A stretch of 64,000 bases of DNA from Chrysemys picta bellii (GCF_011386835.1 NC_088796.1:32877011-32941010); one strand, 5' to 3'; numbered from the stretch's first letter, positions 23,031 through 35,645 are shown. Numbers and translations are program-made. Notes: generated by a model from the letters alone, not told the origin.

Positions 23031-23520
23031 TATACAGAACACGATCAGGGCAGTGCTTAGGAGAGCTTGACGCCACCTTTTCCCACCCTCTCTGATTTAA
23101 GTTTTGGGTGTTGGGTCTATGCACCAGGCAGCATCTGATTCATAAGACTCATGCTGGCAGTGTTTCCACCTCTTGTGATATTTGGTATTTTTTCTTAAGC
23201 CCCAGCTGATGGAGGGAAGTGCTTATATGGCAATCTCAGTGCTCATTTAAAGAGAGAATATATTTTAGCCCTCATAGTTGTGGGGAAAAATGATGCTTAG
23301 TGTGCACTAGCAATAAAAAGGATGCAAACATATTATTTGGTTTTTTAAATCATTATTTTAAATCAATCATGAAATTTGAATACCTAATGTTTTTGTCTGG
23401 AGTGACTGATGAAGAACTGTGAATTGAGTTGATTCTGTCAGAGAAAGGTTTGAGAAGCAGTAAAATAGAAAAAATAGATGAAAAGAAAAGCTTTTCATGT
23501 TTTGTAAATCTATGGTACTT

Positions 23521-24415
23521 AGAATCATGGAAATGTTGAGCAGGCAGGGATCTCAAAAAGTTGTCTAGTCCAGCCCCCAGCATTGAGGCAGGATCAAGTA
23601 TGCCTGGACCACCTCTGACCTTTATCTAATCTTTTCTTTAAAACCTCCAATGATGGGGATTCCACAACCTCTGTTGGAAGCCTATTCCAGGACTTAATTA
23701 TCTTCATCATTTGAAAATTTCTCAAATATCTAACCTAAATCTCCCTTGCTGCAGTTTCAGCCCATTACATCTTGTGTCTATGCCTTCAGTGCATTTGGAG
23801 AACAATTGATCACCACCTTCTTTATAATAGTCCTTTACATATTTGAAGACTTATCAGATCCCTTCTCAGTCTTCTTTTCTCAAGACCAACCATGCTCAGT
23901 TTTTTAACCTTTCCTCATCGGATACGTTTCTAAACCTTTTATCAATTATGTTGTTCTCCTCTGGATTCTCTTTGATTTGTCCACATCTTTCCTAAAGTGT
24001 GGCACCCAGAACTGGACACAATACTCCAAGTAAGACCTCACCAATGCTTAGTGGAGTGGAACAATTACCTCCCATGTCTTAGCTACAACAATCCCAAAAT
24101 GATATTAGCCTTTTTCACTATAACCCCCAGATCCTTTTCAGCAGTACTACACCTACACAGTTATTCCTCATTTGATTTTTCCTTTTTCTGAATCTGAGAA
24201 TTTTATAAACAGACTTTCCACTCCATTATCCAATGGATTAATGAAAATATTCAATAGTACTGGACCCAGGACTGACCCATATGGGACTCCACTACAGCCA
24301 TCCTCCCAGTCTGACAGCTAACCATTTATAACCATTCTTTGAGTATGGTCTTTCAACCAGTTGTGCACCTACCTTACATTAATTTCATCTAGACTACTTA
24401 CTGCTGCAGAATATA
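23521..24415 (-). mobile_element. CR1-like LINE fragment, antisense
   Basis: On the minus strand the sequence carries a CR1/L3-type reading: gggatctgataagtcttcaa, cctggaataggcttccaaca, ggaatccccatcattggagg and ggggctggactagacaac, ending in ccatgattctaag at 23521. These are the C-terminal coding and 3' tail modules also seen in the + strand CR1 copies. Further into the element (24100-24415) the sequence is repetitive LINE sequence I place less firmly. No intact ORF remains. Confidence 0.7.
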
Positions 24416-24435
24416 ACTTAGGGGGAAAACATAGT

Positions 24436-26777
24436 AAGATTTTTCTTTAAATGTTAGACATTTATTTGAATGCACTTATTATCTGCAATATTGATAGGCA
24501 AGAAAGAAGAAGTGGGACTGCTAAACACTCAGGATGGAGCAGAGGTTAAGGATAATCTAGGCATGGCCCAATATCTAAACAAATACTTTGCCTCAGTTTT
24601 TAATGAGGCTAATGAGGAGCTTAGAGATAATGGTGTGATGACAAATGGGAATGAGGATATGGAGGTAGATATTACCACATCCGAGGTATAAGCCAAACTC
24701 GAACAGCTTAATGGGACTAAATCGGGGGGCCCAGATAATCTTCATCCAAGAATGTTAAAGGAACTGGCACATGAAATTGCAAGCCCATTAGCAAGAATTT
24801 TTAATGAATCTGTAAACTCAGGGGTTGTACTGTATGACTGGAGAATTGCTAACATAGTCCCTATTTTTAAGAAAGGGGGGAAAAAGTGATCCGGGTAACT
24901 ACAGGCCTGTTAGGTTGACATCTATAGTATGCAAGGTCTTGGAAAGAATTTTGAAGGAGAAAGTAATTAAGGACTTTGAGGTCAATGGTAATTGTGACAA
25001 AATACAACATGGTTTTTCAAAAGGTAGATCGTGCCAAACCAACCTGATCTCCTTCTTTGAGAAGGTAACAGATTTTTTAGACAAAGGAAACACAATGGAT
25101 CTAATTTACCTCTATTTCAGTAAGGCATTTGATACAGTTCCACATGGGGAATTATTAGTTAAATTGGAAAAGATGGGGATCAATATGAAAATTGAAAGGT
25201 GGGTAAGAAACTGGTTAAAGGGGAGACTGCAATGGGTTATGCTAAAACGTGAACTGTCAGGCTGGAGGGAGGTTACTAGTGGAGTTCCTCAGGGATCGGT
25301 TTTGGGACCAATATTATTTAATCTTTTTATTACTGACCTTGGTACAAAAAGTGGGAGTGTGCTAATAAAGTTTGTGGATGACACAGAGCTGGGAGGTATT
25401 GCAAATACAGAGAAGGACTGGGATATCATACAGGAAGATCTGGATGACCTTGTAAACTGGAATAATAGTAATAGGATGAAATTTAATAGTGAAAAGTGCA
25501 AGGTCATGCATTTAGGGATTAATAACAAGAATTTTTGTTATAAGCTAGGGACGCTTCAGTTGGAAGTAACAGAGGAGGAGAAGGACCTCGGAGTATTGGT
25601 TGATCACAGGATGACTATGAGCTGCCAATGTGATATGGCCGTGAAAAAAGCTAATGTGGTCTTGGAATGCATTAGGAGAGGTATTTCCAGTAGAGATAAG
25701 GAGGTGTTAGTACCATTATACAAGACACTGTATCGTGAGGTACTCCCTTCTCTTCATGGGTCATTATATAATGCCTGCATCTGTAACTTTCACTCGATGC
25801 ATCTGAAGAAGTGAGATTTTTTACCCATGAAAGCTTATGCCCAAATAAATCTGTTAGTCTTTAAAGTGCCACCGGACTCCTTGTTGTTTTTACAAGACAC
25901 TGGTGAGACCCCATCTGGAATACTGTGTGCAGTTCTGGTCTCCCATGTTTAAGAAGGATGAATTCAAACTGGAACAGGTACAAAGAAGGGCTACTAGGAT
26001 GATCCGAGGAATGGAAAACCTCTCTTATGAAAGGAGACTCAAAGAGCTTGGCTTGTTTAGCCTAACCAAAAGAAGGCTGAGGGGAAATATGATTGCTCTC
26101 TATAAATATATCAGAGGGATAAATACCAAGGAGGGAGAGGAATTATTTAAGTACCAATGTGGACACAAGAACAAATGGATATAAACTGGCCATCAGGAAG
26201 TTTAGACTTGAAATTAGACAAAGGTTTCTAACCATCAGAGGAGTGAAGTTCTGGAACAGCCTTCCAAGGGGAGCAGTGGAGGCAAAAGACATATCTGGCT
26301 TCAAGACTGAGTTTGATAAGTTTATGGAGGGGATGGTATGATGGGATAGCCTAATTTTGGCAATTAATTGATCTTTGACTATCAGCGGTAAATATGCCCA
26401 ATGGCCTGTGATGGGATGTTAGATGGGGTGGGATCTGAGTTACTATGTAGAATTCTTTCCTGGTGAGTCTTGCCCACATGCTCAGGGTTTAGCTGATCGC
26501 CACATTTGGGGTCAGGAAGGAATTTTCCTCCCGGGCAGATTGGCAGAGGACCTGGGGGGGTTTTGCTTTCCTCTGCAGTGTGGGGCACGGGTCACTTGCT
26601 GGAGGATTCTCTGAACCTTGAAGTCTTTAAACCATGATTTGAGGACTTCAATAGCTTAGACATAGGTTAGGGTTTTTTTACAGGAATGGGTGGGTGAGAT
26701 TCTGTGGCCTGCGTTGTGCAGGAGGTCAGACTAGACGATCATAATGGTCCCTTCTGACCTTAAAGTCTATGATTCTA
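24436..26777 (+). mobile_element. CR1 LINE, 5'-truncated, with nested insertion
   Basis: A copy lacking the endonuclease. Coding signs start near 24490 with KKEEVGLLNTQDG and FASVFNEANEEL. Reverse transcriptase follows, with HGFSKGRSCQTNLISFFEKV, YFSKAFDTVPHGELL, VPQGSVLGPILFNLFI and FVDDTELGG, which carries the motif C aspartate pair (VDDT). The ORF 24915-25814 is long (299 aa) for a dead copy. It is broken by a 160-bp insertion at 25731, after which [13 protein letters not shown] resumes at 25903. The 3' end is aaagtctatgattct. A stop at 24689 and a frame change near 24880 separate the first part. Confidence 0.92.
25731..25890. mobile_element. Penelope-type tail inserted in CR1, 12-bp target duplication
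   Basis: This 160-bp insert interrupts the CR1 reverse transcriptase C-terminus. It is bounded by the exact 12-bp duplication TACAAGACACTG (25719-25730 and 25891-25902). Its right half (atctgaagaagtgagat, catgaaagcttatgcccaaa, ctgttagtctttaaagtgcc) is the same repeat family as 33700-33840 and 54337-54465. Removing it restores the CR1 frame from LYKTL to VRPHLEYC. Confidence 0.85.
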
Positions 26778-27856
26778 TAAAGATAAAAATCGTAAGGTTT
26801 TTTATTATTAATTCTCACATTACTGGGCATAGGTAGGTCAATTGCTGATGTCATATAAATCTACCAAAGGACTAATTGAGACAGTGCCAGTTCTGCAATT
26901 GTGAATACGCTGAAAACTATTTTCTCTCTTGAAGTTTCAGTATATCTTTAAACTGACAATATAAAAACACTACTGGACAAATCCAGCGCACCTCAAAAGA
27001 CCTATTTGCTTCAATTGGAGTTGTAATTTGGTTTGAAGTGTACTTATCAAAGGATTAATAACCTCTTCAGTTCAGGCTATCAAAACAGAAACATGAATAG
27101 GTTTTGATTTCACATATCAGAAAACAGTCCATGTGGTTTCAAAACAAGAATTGTCTAAAAATGGATGAAGAATGTAAATACAAAATATTTTGATGGAAAA
27201 AAAAATGCCAGCCTGCTCACAATGTACTTAAATCTCTTAACTGGAAAGTGTTTGGCAGAAGAGGTTGGTTATTGTTAGTTATAAGGATTAAACTCTCATT
27301 GGAACTGTACCAAGGTTAATGTTTTAGTAAATGTGCTGAATTTAGGTAGAATAGATTGGGGAAAAACATGCATTGTTTCAGAGGTGGATGGGCCCTTACA
27401 TGAAATTCACTGGGATTATACAGTATTTGTATCTAACTTTTTCACTGTGTGTGTCACATGCTAATGAAGAAATTCCCCCACAGACCACCTTGCCTCCCCT
27501 TCGTGATTACATGAACCATGTCTTGTCTCACTGTAGACCAAATAACATCCTTGTGGCAGCTCTAGCATTTGCTTACATGGCAAACGAATAGGAAGAAAGT
27601 ATTTCATGCTTGTTTTAATGCAATTTAGCAACGGAAAACAAGGAAGAGACTGCCTCATATAGTCTACATGTGTGCCATGAACCACTGGTGGTCTGTGGAC
27701 TACAGTATGGGAACCACCTCCACACAGTATCTGAGCACCTGGAAATCAGAAGTTTCAGATCAGAGTAGAGTGGACTGAGGCCCAAATAGCCATTTTCATA
27801 GTAACTTTTCAGAGTACAGTCCCACTTTAAATGTTTTCAGAGTTCTCCTACATAGA
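26778..27856. other. Intergenic sequence, unassigned
   Basis: AT-rich, with no splice-flanked exon and no transposon ends recognised. Confidence 0.4.
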
Positions 27857-29097
27857 TGTTGTGACCGGGGTCCTAGTGGGGAGCCAGCTGTGGTCACTCA
27901 ATTAGGGTGAACTGCAAAGAATGGGGCAGCCAAACCCCCAAAAGCTGGTGGATATTCCAATACTTAGATTTACCAAGCCAGCATAAAACAGCTTTTTTAT
28001 TACCTTACTGGTTACTCAGAACTCCAAACAACACAATTCCCTTAAAGTGATCCAGCCTCAGGCCTCCATCCAGCACCCACATCAAATATGATGAAAATTT
28101 CTGTAAATCTTATTTCATCATATAAAAGAACAGGTTCTACCAATCCCAAAGGATCAGACACATTATCTCCCAGGTTAATGAATGTTTCAGATCTTACCCA
28201 AATATACGCTACAGCCAATTTTTATTAACTAAACTAAAATCTATTAAAAAACAAAAGAGAGGGAGTATGGTTAAAAGATCAATATACATACAGAGATGAG
28301 TTCATTTCTTGAGGTTCAGATTCACAGCAGAGATGGTGAGCTTTGTAATTGCAAAGAGTTCTTTCAGAAATAGTTCATATTTCATAGTCCAATGTCCAAA
28401 TCTCATATTCAGGGCGTACCAGCATAACTGGGACCTCAGTCTTGTGACTCAAACTTCCCCTGATGAAGCCAAAGCAGATCTGAGATGAGAGAATCAGGAT
28501 CCAAGGATCTTTTATACAATTTCATGTCTTTTGCAAGTTGGAATTTCCTCGGGGAACAAAAGGTAATTTGGATGACTTTGAAGGAGGTCCATCACTGGTA
28601 CTTAGCTATACGAAATACCATAAGGCCATTTGCTTGTTCCTCCACCATTCACAGTATATTTCAAAGAGAGATGAATACTGAGCTATCCCATGTTTACAAT
28701 TCATTTAAATGCCAGTATCTTCTTTTGATCACTGAATTATCAGAATACAGCATAGACAGGGACTGTGGATTACATTGTGGACCCTACTCATACATTTGTA
28801 AATACACAAAAACACAAACATTATCTCCCCACATGTCTTTTGAGGGTTATTTATTTTGCAGGATGTTTAACCCTTTCTAGCCATGCTTCACAGATGTTAT
28901 TTAGCTCAAAACAATTTGATGATTGTTTTTAGCCATAGGACAAAACAAATGTTGGGCTATAGCTTGTGTGCTTTCTCTACATAAAGGACATATCTAGTTT
29001 CTTCAATCCTGTATCCTTCTTCCCAGCTGTTATGTATCTTCCCCCATTGTCAGAGAGTCAAGTACATACTAACAATTAAGCTTTATAACATTCCACA
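27857..29097. mobile_element. Long solo LTR (about 1.24 kb)
   Basis: The left end is TGTTGTGACC and the right end is TTCCACA, so the element has TG...CA ends. It is flanked by ATAGA and ATAGC, a 5-bp duplication with one change. The body is AT-rich and non-coding, without gag/pol/env domains or a second LTR. It is probably left by an LTR retrotransposon or endogenous retrovirus after LTR-LTR recombination. Orientation is uncertain. Confidence 0.6.
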
Positions 29098-30115
29098 ATA
29101 GCCCACTCCTGATCTATCCATCTTTCTCTGTTTGTCAAGTTGCTTCCTCTCCCTTTCAATCCTAACAACTCTTGTAGGAGAGTCAGGTTATTTGGTATTA
29201 ATTCAGACCCTGTATTTATGCTTACTTTCCCTTGAGAAAATTTGCTTCCCAAAGTGAATTTAAGTGATTCTCAAAGTGTTAGGAGTGAGAAGATATGTGG
29301 CTTGAAGCAAGGAATCAATACAGTTGGAGGTGTGACATGAGAGATGGAAATCAAGGACTTCCAATAAGAAAATGACCTTTTCAACTGAGAACTACGATTT
29401 GGAATAGGCACTAAAATTTTCCAGTCACTGACATCTTGGGGGGAGAAAAATAACCTGGCCAGATGTCTCTAACCCACAGTGCCTGGAGTGTGAAGGTTGC
29501 CAATAAACAGTCTAGTTTGTGAACAATGCAGTGAAATCACAGCCAATGAAATTCATGAATGGGAAAGACAAACTGTGAATTCCATTTTGGCTATTCTGAA
29601 GTGTCAAATCTTCATAAGCAAAATATTTCTGCAGGATTAGCCACTATGCTAGTTCTGCCTTTTTCCCCTTATCCTTATCTTACATATAATTATACAAACA
29701 CAGAAGCCAAAAATATAAAAAATAGTTCACTGAACGATTCATATTGCCTGTGTGAATTCAACTGAGTAACTGCGCTTCCTCATTACTACAGAGCTACTCA
29801 TTATGCTGTGTGTGTTAGTATATTTTTAATCTCTAGGTATATTCAAAGTATGATTTAACAGAGCCTGACTAAATTGTACAGACAGATAAGGTATTATTGG
29901 CTTCTAAAATTAAAAATATAAAAAGACTCAGATATCACAGATCCTAGTGATCCCTGCTGACCACCCACTAGGACTGCTGTGAGGGGAATCCAAGCCTCTA
30001 ATGCTCTGGATCTCCTGGGGCGTGTTAAGCTTCTGGAGCCTCAGCAGCCTGCAGCACTGGTTTCTACCTCAGCCTTTCTGGCACATTTCCTGGGTACTGA
30101 CTCTGTCTGCTACTA
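29098..30115. other. Intergenic sequence, unassigned
   Basis: No gene or repeat identified, apart from the approach to the hAT fragment. Confidence 0.35.
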
Positions 30116-30570
30116 TTTCTCACCAGTGGAGCTCTCTTTATATTACTATTTTTATTACAAATATTTGCACTGTAAAAATGATAAACAAAATAAATTGTAT
30201 TTTTCAGTTCATCTCATACAAGTACCATAATGCAATCTCTTTATCATGAAAATGCAACTTACAAATGTAGATTTTTTTGTTACATAACTGCATTCAAAAA
30301 CAAAACAATGTAAAACTTTAGGGCCTACAAGTCCACTCAGTCCTACTTCTTGTTCAGCCAATCACTAAGACAAACAAGTTTGCTTACATTTATGGGAGAT
30401 ATTGCTGCTTTATACTGATGCTGCTTATTTACAATATCACCAGAAATTGAGAACAGGCATTCAAATAGCATTTTGTAGACGGGGTTGCAAGGTATTTATG
30501 TGCCAGATATGCTAAACATTCGTATGCCCCTTCATGCTTTGACCACCATTCCAGAGGACATGCTTCCATG
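30116..30570 (-). pseudogene. hAT (ZBED-type) transposase 3' fragment, antisense
   Basis: On the minus strand the sequence reads EACPLEWWSKHEGAYECLAY followed by LAHKYLATPS, the C-terminal dimerisation region of hAT transposases (consensus W-W-x-x-H...P.L...A..YL..P.TS). After this comes a 3' non-coding tail (gactgagtggacttgtaggc, ttgaatgcagttatgtaac) that matches the tail of the plus-strand copy at 31200-31500. Stops follow soon after the domain. It is joined head-to-head with the next copy at about 30570. Confidence 0.75.
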
Positions 30571-31584
30571 CGGATAATGCTCGTTAAAAAAATAATGCAT
30601 TAATTAAATTTGTGTCTCAATTTGGGAAGATTTGTATGTCTCCTGCTCTGTGTTTTACCCATAAGCAATATATTTCATGTTATAGCAGTCTCAGATGATG
30701 ACTCATTTTAAGAACACTTTCACAGCAGATTTGACAAAACACAAAGAAGGTACCAATGTGGGATTTCTAAAAATAGCTACAGTACTTGACCCAAGGTTTA
30801 AGAATCTGAAGTGCCGTCCAAAATCTGCGAAGACGAGGTGTGGAGTATGCTTTCAGAAGACTTAAAAGAGCAACACTCAGATGCAGAAACTACAGAACCT
30901 GAACCACCAAAAAAAGAAAATCAACCTTCTGACTCAGATGATGAAAATGAACATGCATCAGTCAACTCTACTTTGGATTGTTATCAATCAGAACCCATCA
31001 TCAGCATGGACGCATGTGCTCTGGAATGGTGGTTGAAGCATGAAGCGACATATGAATCTTTAGTGCATCTGACACATAAATATCTTGCAACGCTGGCTAC
31101 AACAGTGCCATGAGAACACCTGTTCTCACTTCCAGGTGACATTGTAAACAAGACGTAGGCAGCATTATCTCCTGTAAATGTAAACAAACTTGTTTGTCTG
31201 AGCAATTGGCTGAAGTAGGACTGAGTGGACTTGTAGACTCTAAAATTTCACATTGTTTTATTTTTTAATGCAGTTATTTTCTGAACATAATTCTACATTT
31301 GTAAGTTAAACTTTCATGAAAAAGAGATTGCACTTCAGTTCTTGTATTAGATGAATTGGAAAATACTATTTCTTTTGTTTTTTACAGTGCAAATATTTGT
31401 AATAAAAAATAAATATAAAGTGAGCACTGCACATTTTGTATTCTGTGTTGTAATTGAAATCAATATATTTGAAAATGTAGAAAACATCCAAAATATTTAA
31501 ATAAATGGTATACTATTATTTTTAACAGTGTGATTAATCTCATGATCAATCACGATTAATTTTTTAAATCGCTTGATAGCCCTA
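30571..31584 (+). pseudogene. hAT (ZBED-type) transposase fragment
   Basis: Frame pieces in order: KNTFTADLTKHKEGTNVGFL and ATVLDPRFKNLKC (the LDPRFK motif of the hAT catalytic core); after a frameshift near 30810, CEDEVWSMLSEDLKEQHSDA, an acidic linker, then ALEWWLKHEATYESLVHLTH and KYLATLATTVP (the hAT dimerisation domain). A stop replaces the Cys codon after VP that normally starts CERLFS. A 3' tail ends in repeated attaatc modules and gatagcccta near 31584, which look like terminal-repeat sequence. The copy is a 5'-truncated, broken transposase. Confidence 0.82.
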
Positions 31585-33192
31585 TAAATAATAGTACTAG
31601 TTTCACTCAAAACTAATATATCTAGGGAACACTTAGATATTTTGGTAACAGGTGCTATAGAAAACCCTAAAGTAAGTATATAGGTGGCTAGATTCTTGTG
31701 ATGTGGATTGCTCTACTGGTGATCTTCTCCTAGCTCTAATTTAAAAGAAAAAGTAGTCTGTCCAAAATTATAAAAATGAAATGGACTGAAATGTTCTTAT
31801 ATTATTAAATCCTGATGAAACAGAAGAGAACAAATTTTCACATTATTGGCTTAGAAACAATGAATATGGGCCAGAACCTTCCCCTCACCCCAGAACTGAA
31901 CCATGCTGAACTTTTTTCTCATATTGAGATAACTCCGTTCTTCCTTCCTATTTAGTCTTCAAGTGACCTCCCCCCCAGCTGCTGATCCCTTAATTTAAGA
32001 ATTTTGAGACATATATCCAAGCTGAGTGTGCTGTGGTTCATTCATTAACTTTTAGTATAGGTTTTTTTTTCTCAAAAGCAGCTATCAGAGCAGGACCCAT
32101 ACCCACCATAGAACAAACTGATCTCTGAAGTCCTTTAATTTGGGTGAAGCTATGCTAAGGAGGAATGTGGCCCAGTGTCTGTATAATACAACTGAAGAGA
32201 ATGGGAAATGGATGAGATGGCACTGTTTTCCTATCATATGTAAGATACAGTACCAGTTTATATGATAACAATACAGTAGTATCAAAATCTTCTTAAATCT
32301 GCTTAAAATTGAAGCATTCCCATTTAAGGTCACATTTTAAATAGTATGGTATTTCTATGGCACTTATTCAACCATGTCCTATTCAGTTTATGTGTAGGAG
32401 ACAAAACTCCCTTTGCCTTTGTCTGTGCATGAGGAACTATTTTTCAGCATGACGTGTGTGAGAGAGAATTTCATATCCTTAGGCCACATTTACAATGAGA
32501 ATGGTGTAACTGAGTCTAGGATATGAGGAAACTGAAGGTGAGGCACTTGAGACACCCTTGCTCTCTGGGCTTTGTGTTTCAGTATGTTTTCCCCATGTCT
32601 GACCACAGGAATGGACATTGGTAATCTTCCCCTTACCATAAGCTTCATGTACAGGGATGCTACGTTTCTCTGTTTGTTTTATGCTGTAGGTTTCTAGATT
32701 TAAATTAAGTGATTTTTTTTCTCTTAGTAGAGTCTACTGCCATTTCTCACTTTGCCTTGGGCTATATTTATACTATTGGGAACCACAAAGGGAGAGCCCC
32801 GATACAAAAATCAGCCAGCGTCCCTCTAGCAAGGAGCCCTCCCATTGTTATTTTATAGCACATGGCAGTTACATAACAAGTTACATAACAATACCAAAGT
32901 ATGGGGCATTTCTCCCACTAACCATATGTGTGATTTTATGTGTATAAGCATAGTCAAGAAGACCAGGAGTGACCAGTGCAATGCTTCAGATCTCCTAACT
33001 TGACCATGCATTGTATTTGTATTCAGTATTGCAGCTGAAATCTTCCAGTGTTTGTACATCTTGAGGGTGTGTGTGCATGTCAGAGTATGTCTCAGTGAAG
33101 GAGAAGCTGAGTGACTGTATTCAGAGAGCGGTGTGTCAATCCTAGTAAGTGACTGAGTATTTAGGGAAAAAAGAACAGGAGTACTTGTGGCA
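31585..33192. other. Intergenic sequence, unassigned
   Basis: AT-rich intergenic DNA. At 33167-33192 there is a 26-bp scrap of the Penelope-type tail (aaaagaacaggagtacttgt) directly before the large inverted repeat. I see no gene. Confidence 0.4.
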
Positions 33193-33986
33193 TCTTTCCG
33201 TTAATTACCTATTTCCTGGCACACAACCACTTACTAACCCTGACACACATACTCATGAACCCACAAATTGAGTCACTCGCTTTACTCCCAGAAAACATAT
33301 AGTTACTTACTAACCCTTAAACATCCCCCCCTGAATACTGGTTTCAGAGTAGCAGCCGTGTTAGTTTGTATCCGCAAAAAGAACAGGAGTACTTGTGGCA
33401 CCTTAGAGACTAACAAATTTATTTAAGCATAAGCTTTTATGGGCTACAGCCCACTTCATCGGATGTATAGAATGGAACATATAGTAAGAAATATATATAT
33501 ATACAGAGAACATGAAAAGGTGGAAGTACCTTCTTGTCAACTGTCTAAAATGGGCCATCTTGATTATCACTACAAAAGGTTTGTTTTTCTTTTCTTCCTC
33601 CTGCTGATAATACCTCATATTAATTAATTAGTCTCTTACAGTTGGTATGGCTACTTCCCCCTTTTCATGTTCTTTGTATGTATATATATTGCTTACTATA
33701 TGTTCCATTCTATGCATCTGATGAAGTGGGCTGTAGCCCATGAAAGCTTATGCTTAAATAAATTTGTTAGTCTCTAAGGTGCCACAAATACTCCTGTTCT
33801 TTTTGCGGATACAGACTAACACGGCTGCTACCCTGAAACCAGTATTCAGCGGGGGGATGCTTAAGGGTTAGTAAGTAACTATATGTTTTCTGGGAGTAAA
33901 GCGAGTGACTCAATGTGTAGGTTCATGAGTATGTGTGTCAGGGTTAGTAAGTGTTGTGTGCCAGGAAATAGGTAAATAATGGAAAG
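33193..33986. repeat. Large inverted repeat containing Penelope-type tails
   Basis: The left arm is about 33193-33530 and the right arm about 33648-33986. The two are reverse complements with few differences, around a 117-bp spacer. Both arms carry the tail module (gtagcagccgtgttag ... gaacaggagtacttgtggca ... cccacttcatcggatg). Outside it they also share a unique segment (tatttcctggcacacaac ... cgctttactcccagaaaaca). A hairpin of about 340 bp could form. Confidence 0.9.
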
Positions 33987-34317
33987 ATATTCATAAATGA
34001 GTTATATGGCAAGTCCCTCCTCCCTTTTCTCAGTTATGGGAAACATTTCATTTACTCAGGAAGCAATGCTGGTGATATTTACAGATCAGAAGTATGTTCA
34101 AACAGAGCAAGATCCCAGTACAACCACCCACATTTAGTTTTTTGAATTCCCTGCTGTTCCTAAAGAACCAGTGCCCAGTATTTATAATTAGTTGTTGAAC
34201 AGATTCATCTGTGTCAGCAGATATGTTCATTTTAACTTGGAGTGCTGATTCAGAAGTTAAAATAGAAATTAGAAACTGGGAGAATATTTGTTAGACTATT
34301 ATTAAAACAGAAGCTAA

Positions 34318-34418
34318 GGGCTTGTTTACAGCTAAGGGTTTATGCCATTTTGAAAGTAATCCTTATTCCAGGATTACTCCAGGGAAATTTTACCAATTGT
34401 CCCCATGTAAACAAGCCC
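34318..34418. mobile_element. Small MITE with TAA target duplication (PIF/Harbinger-like)
   Basis: A 101-bp element that starts GGGCTTGTTTACA and ends TGTAAACAAGCCC (13-bp perfect inverted ends). It is flanked by TAA on both sides (34315-34317 and 34419-34421). A 3-bp TAA duplication is typical of PIF/Harbinger transposons. Confidence 0.85.
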
Positions 34419-34604
34419 TAAATTTAAATTTACTCACCAAAGAATCATTGTTATAGTAGATTCCAAACAGAATGAAAAAAGGGAGCAATATGAATTTGGA
34501 CATGTTCAAATTTTGGGAAAGAGAAGGGGAATATTTATCCACTGCTTTGAATATATGCAGATAGTGGTATTAGTGCTAACTGGCTAAAAACAGCATGGGT
34601 GTCC

Positions 34605-34735
34605 AGCATCTTACAGAAGTGGGCTGTAGTCCACGAAAGCTTATGCTCTAATAAATTGGTTAGTCTCTAAGGTGCCACAAGTACTCCTGTTCTTTTTGCG
34701 GATACAGACTAACACGGCTGCTACTCTGAAACCAG
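34605..34735. mobile_element. Penelope-type tail copy
   Basis: The sequence gaagtgggctgtagtccacg, aaagcttatgctctaataaa, ttagtctctaaggtgccaca and gatacagactaacacggctg is the same family as the tails at 33700, 54337 and 60347. Confidence 0.85.
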
Positions 34736-35645
34736 CATTTTACACTGGCTTTCCCTATTCAATTTCAAATCTGTTTCCAATCCTGACCTTTAAGTTCTCA
34801 GTGGGGCTAGACCTTTGTTGTGTTAAAGACACATACATGGCATATTAACTAGGACACTGCTGACACTGTCCTGTGTATTCTATAGCAACTGGACTCAATT
34901 CTTTGGCAAGATTCCTAGATTCTGCAGTACTCTGGTATGGCAGAATGGAAATTCTGTGGCAGATTCATTTAGATTAAAAGATATAGGTTTTTAATTAAAC
35001 CTGAGATTAAATAATCTGTACAGTATCCACTGTTGTTTATTTTTATGGCAAACAATTGATTTTACAATGTCTTGGTTTTCAATTTTTTACTTACTCCTAA
35101 GTGAAATGATGAGTTCACATTTCTCAAAACTATTGTTTCAGGCTGTCTACAGACTGAAGAATAGAATATTGTTTATAAGGGCTAGAAATATATGTTATAT
35201 ATACAGTGTGTTTGTGGATATATGTATAACGCATACAGAGATATACATGAAAGCTCAGATTTTAGAGCACAACTCTGTTGGTAGCAAATCCCATGGTGAA
35301 AGAATCACAGTCCACAGAACACATGCAGCCCTGATGTAGCGTTGACAGTGCACAAAGTCAAATACTCAGCAGCAGTCCTAGGGTTGCCTTTCTCAGTGGA
35401 AGACCCCTTGGCCATACAATTTCCAACAGAGATGTTGGGAGGCTGAGCCCAGCTCCTGCTACATTCAGAACATGCAGCAAAACTCATATCTTTCTGCAGG
35501 ATCCAATATATGGCGTCAGCTTAGTGAAAGGAGCTGCGTATGCTGGTGGAGGGGAATAGATCTTAGATCAGGTTAATGAAGGGCAGTGCATGGTGTGGGG
35601 ATATGTCCTGAGAGGTTGTGTGTGTTCTTTGCTTGCAGATGCAGA
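34736..35645. other. Intergenic sequence upstream of ITGA2, unassigned
   Basis: AT-rich sequence without gene or repeat ends. It becomes G-rich abruptly at about 35645, where the minisatellite begins. Confidence 0.4.
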
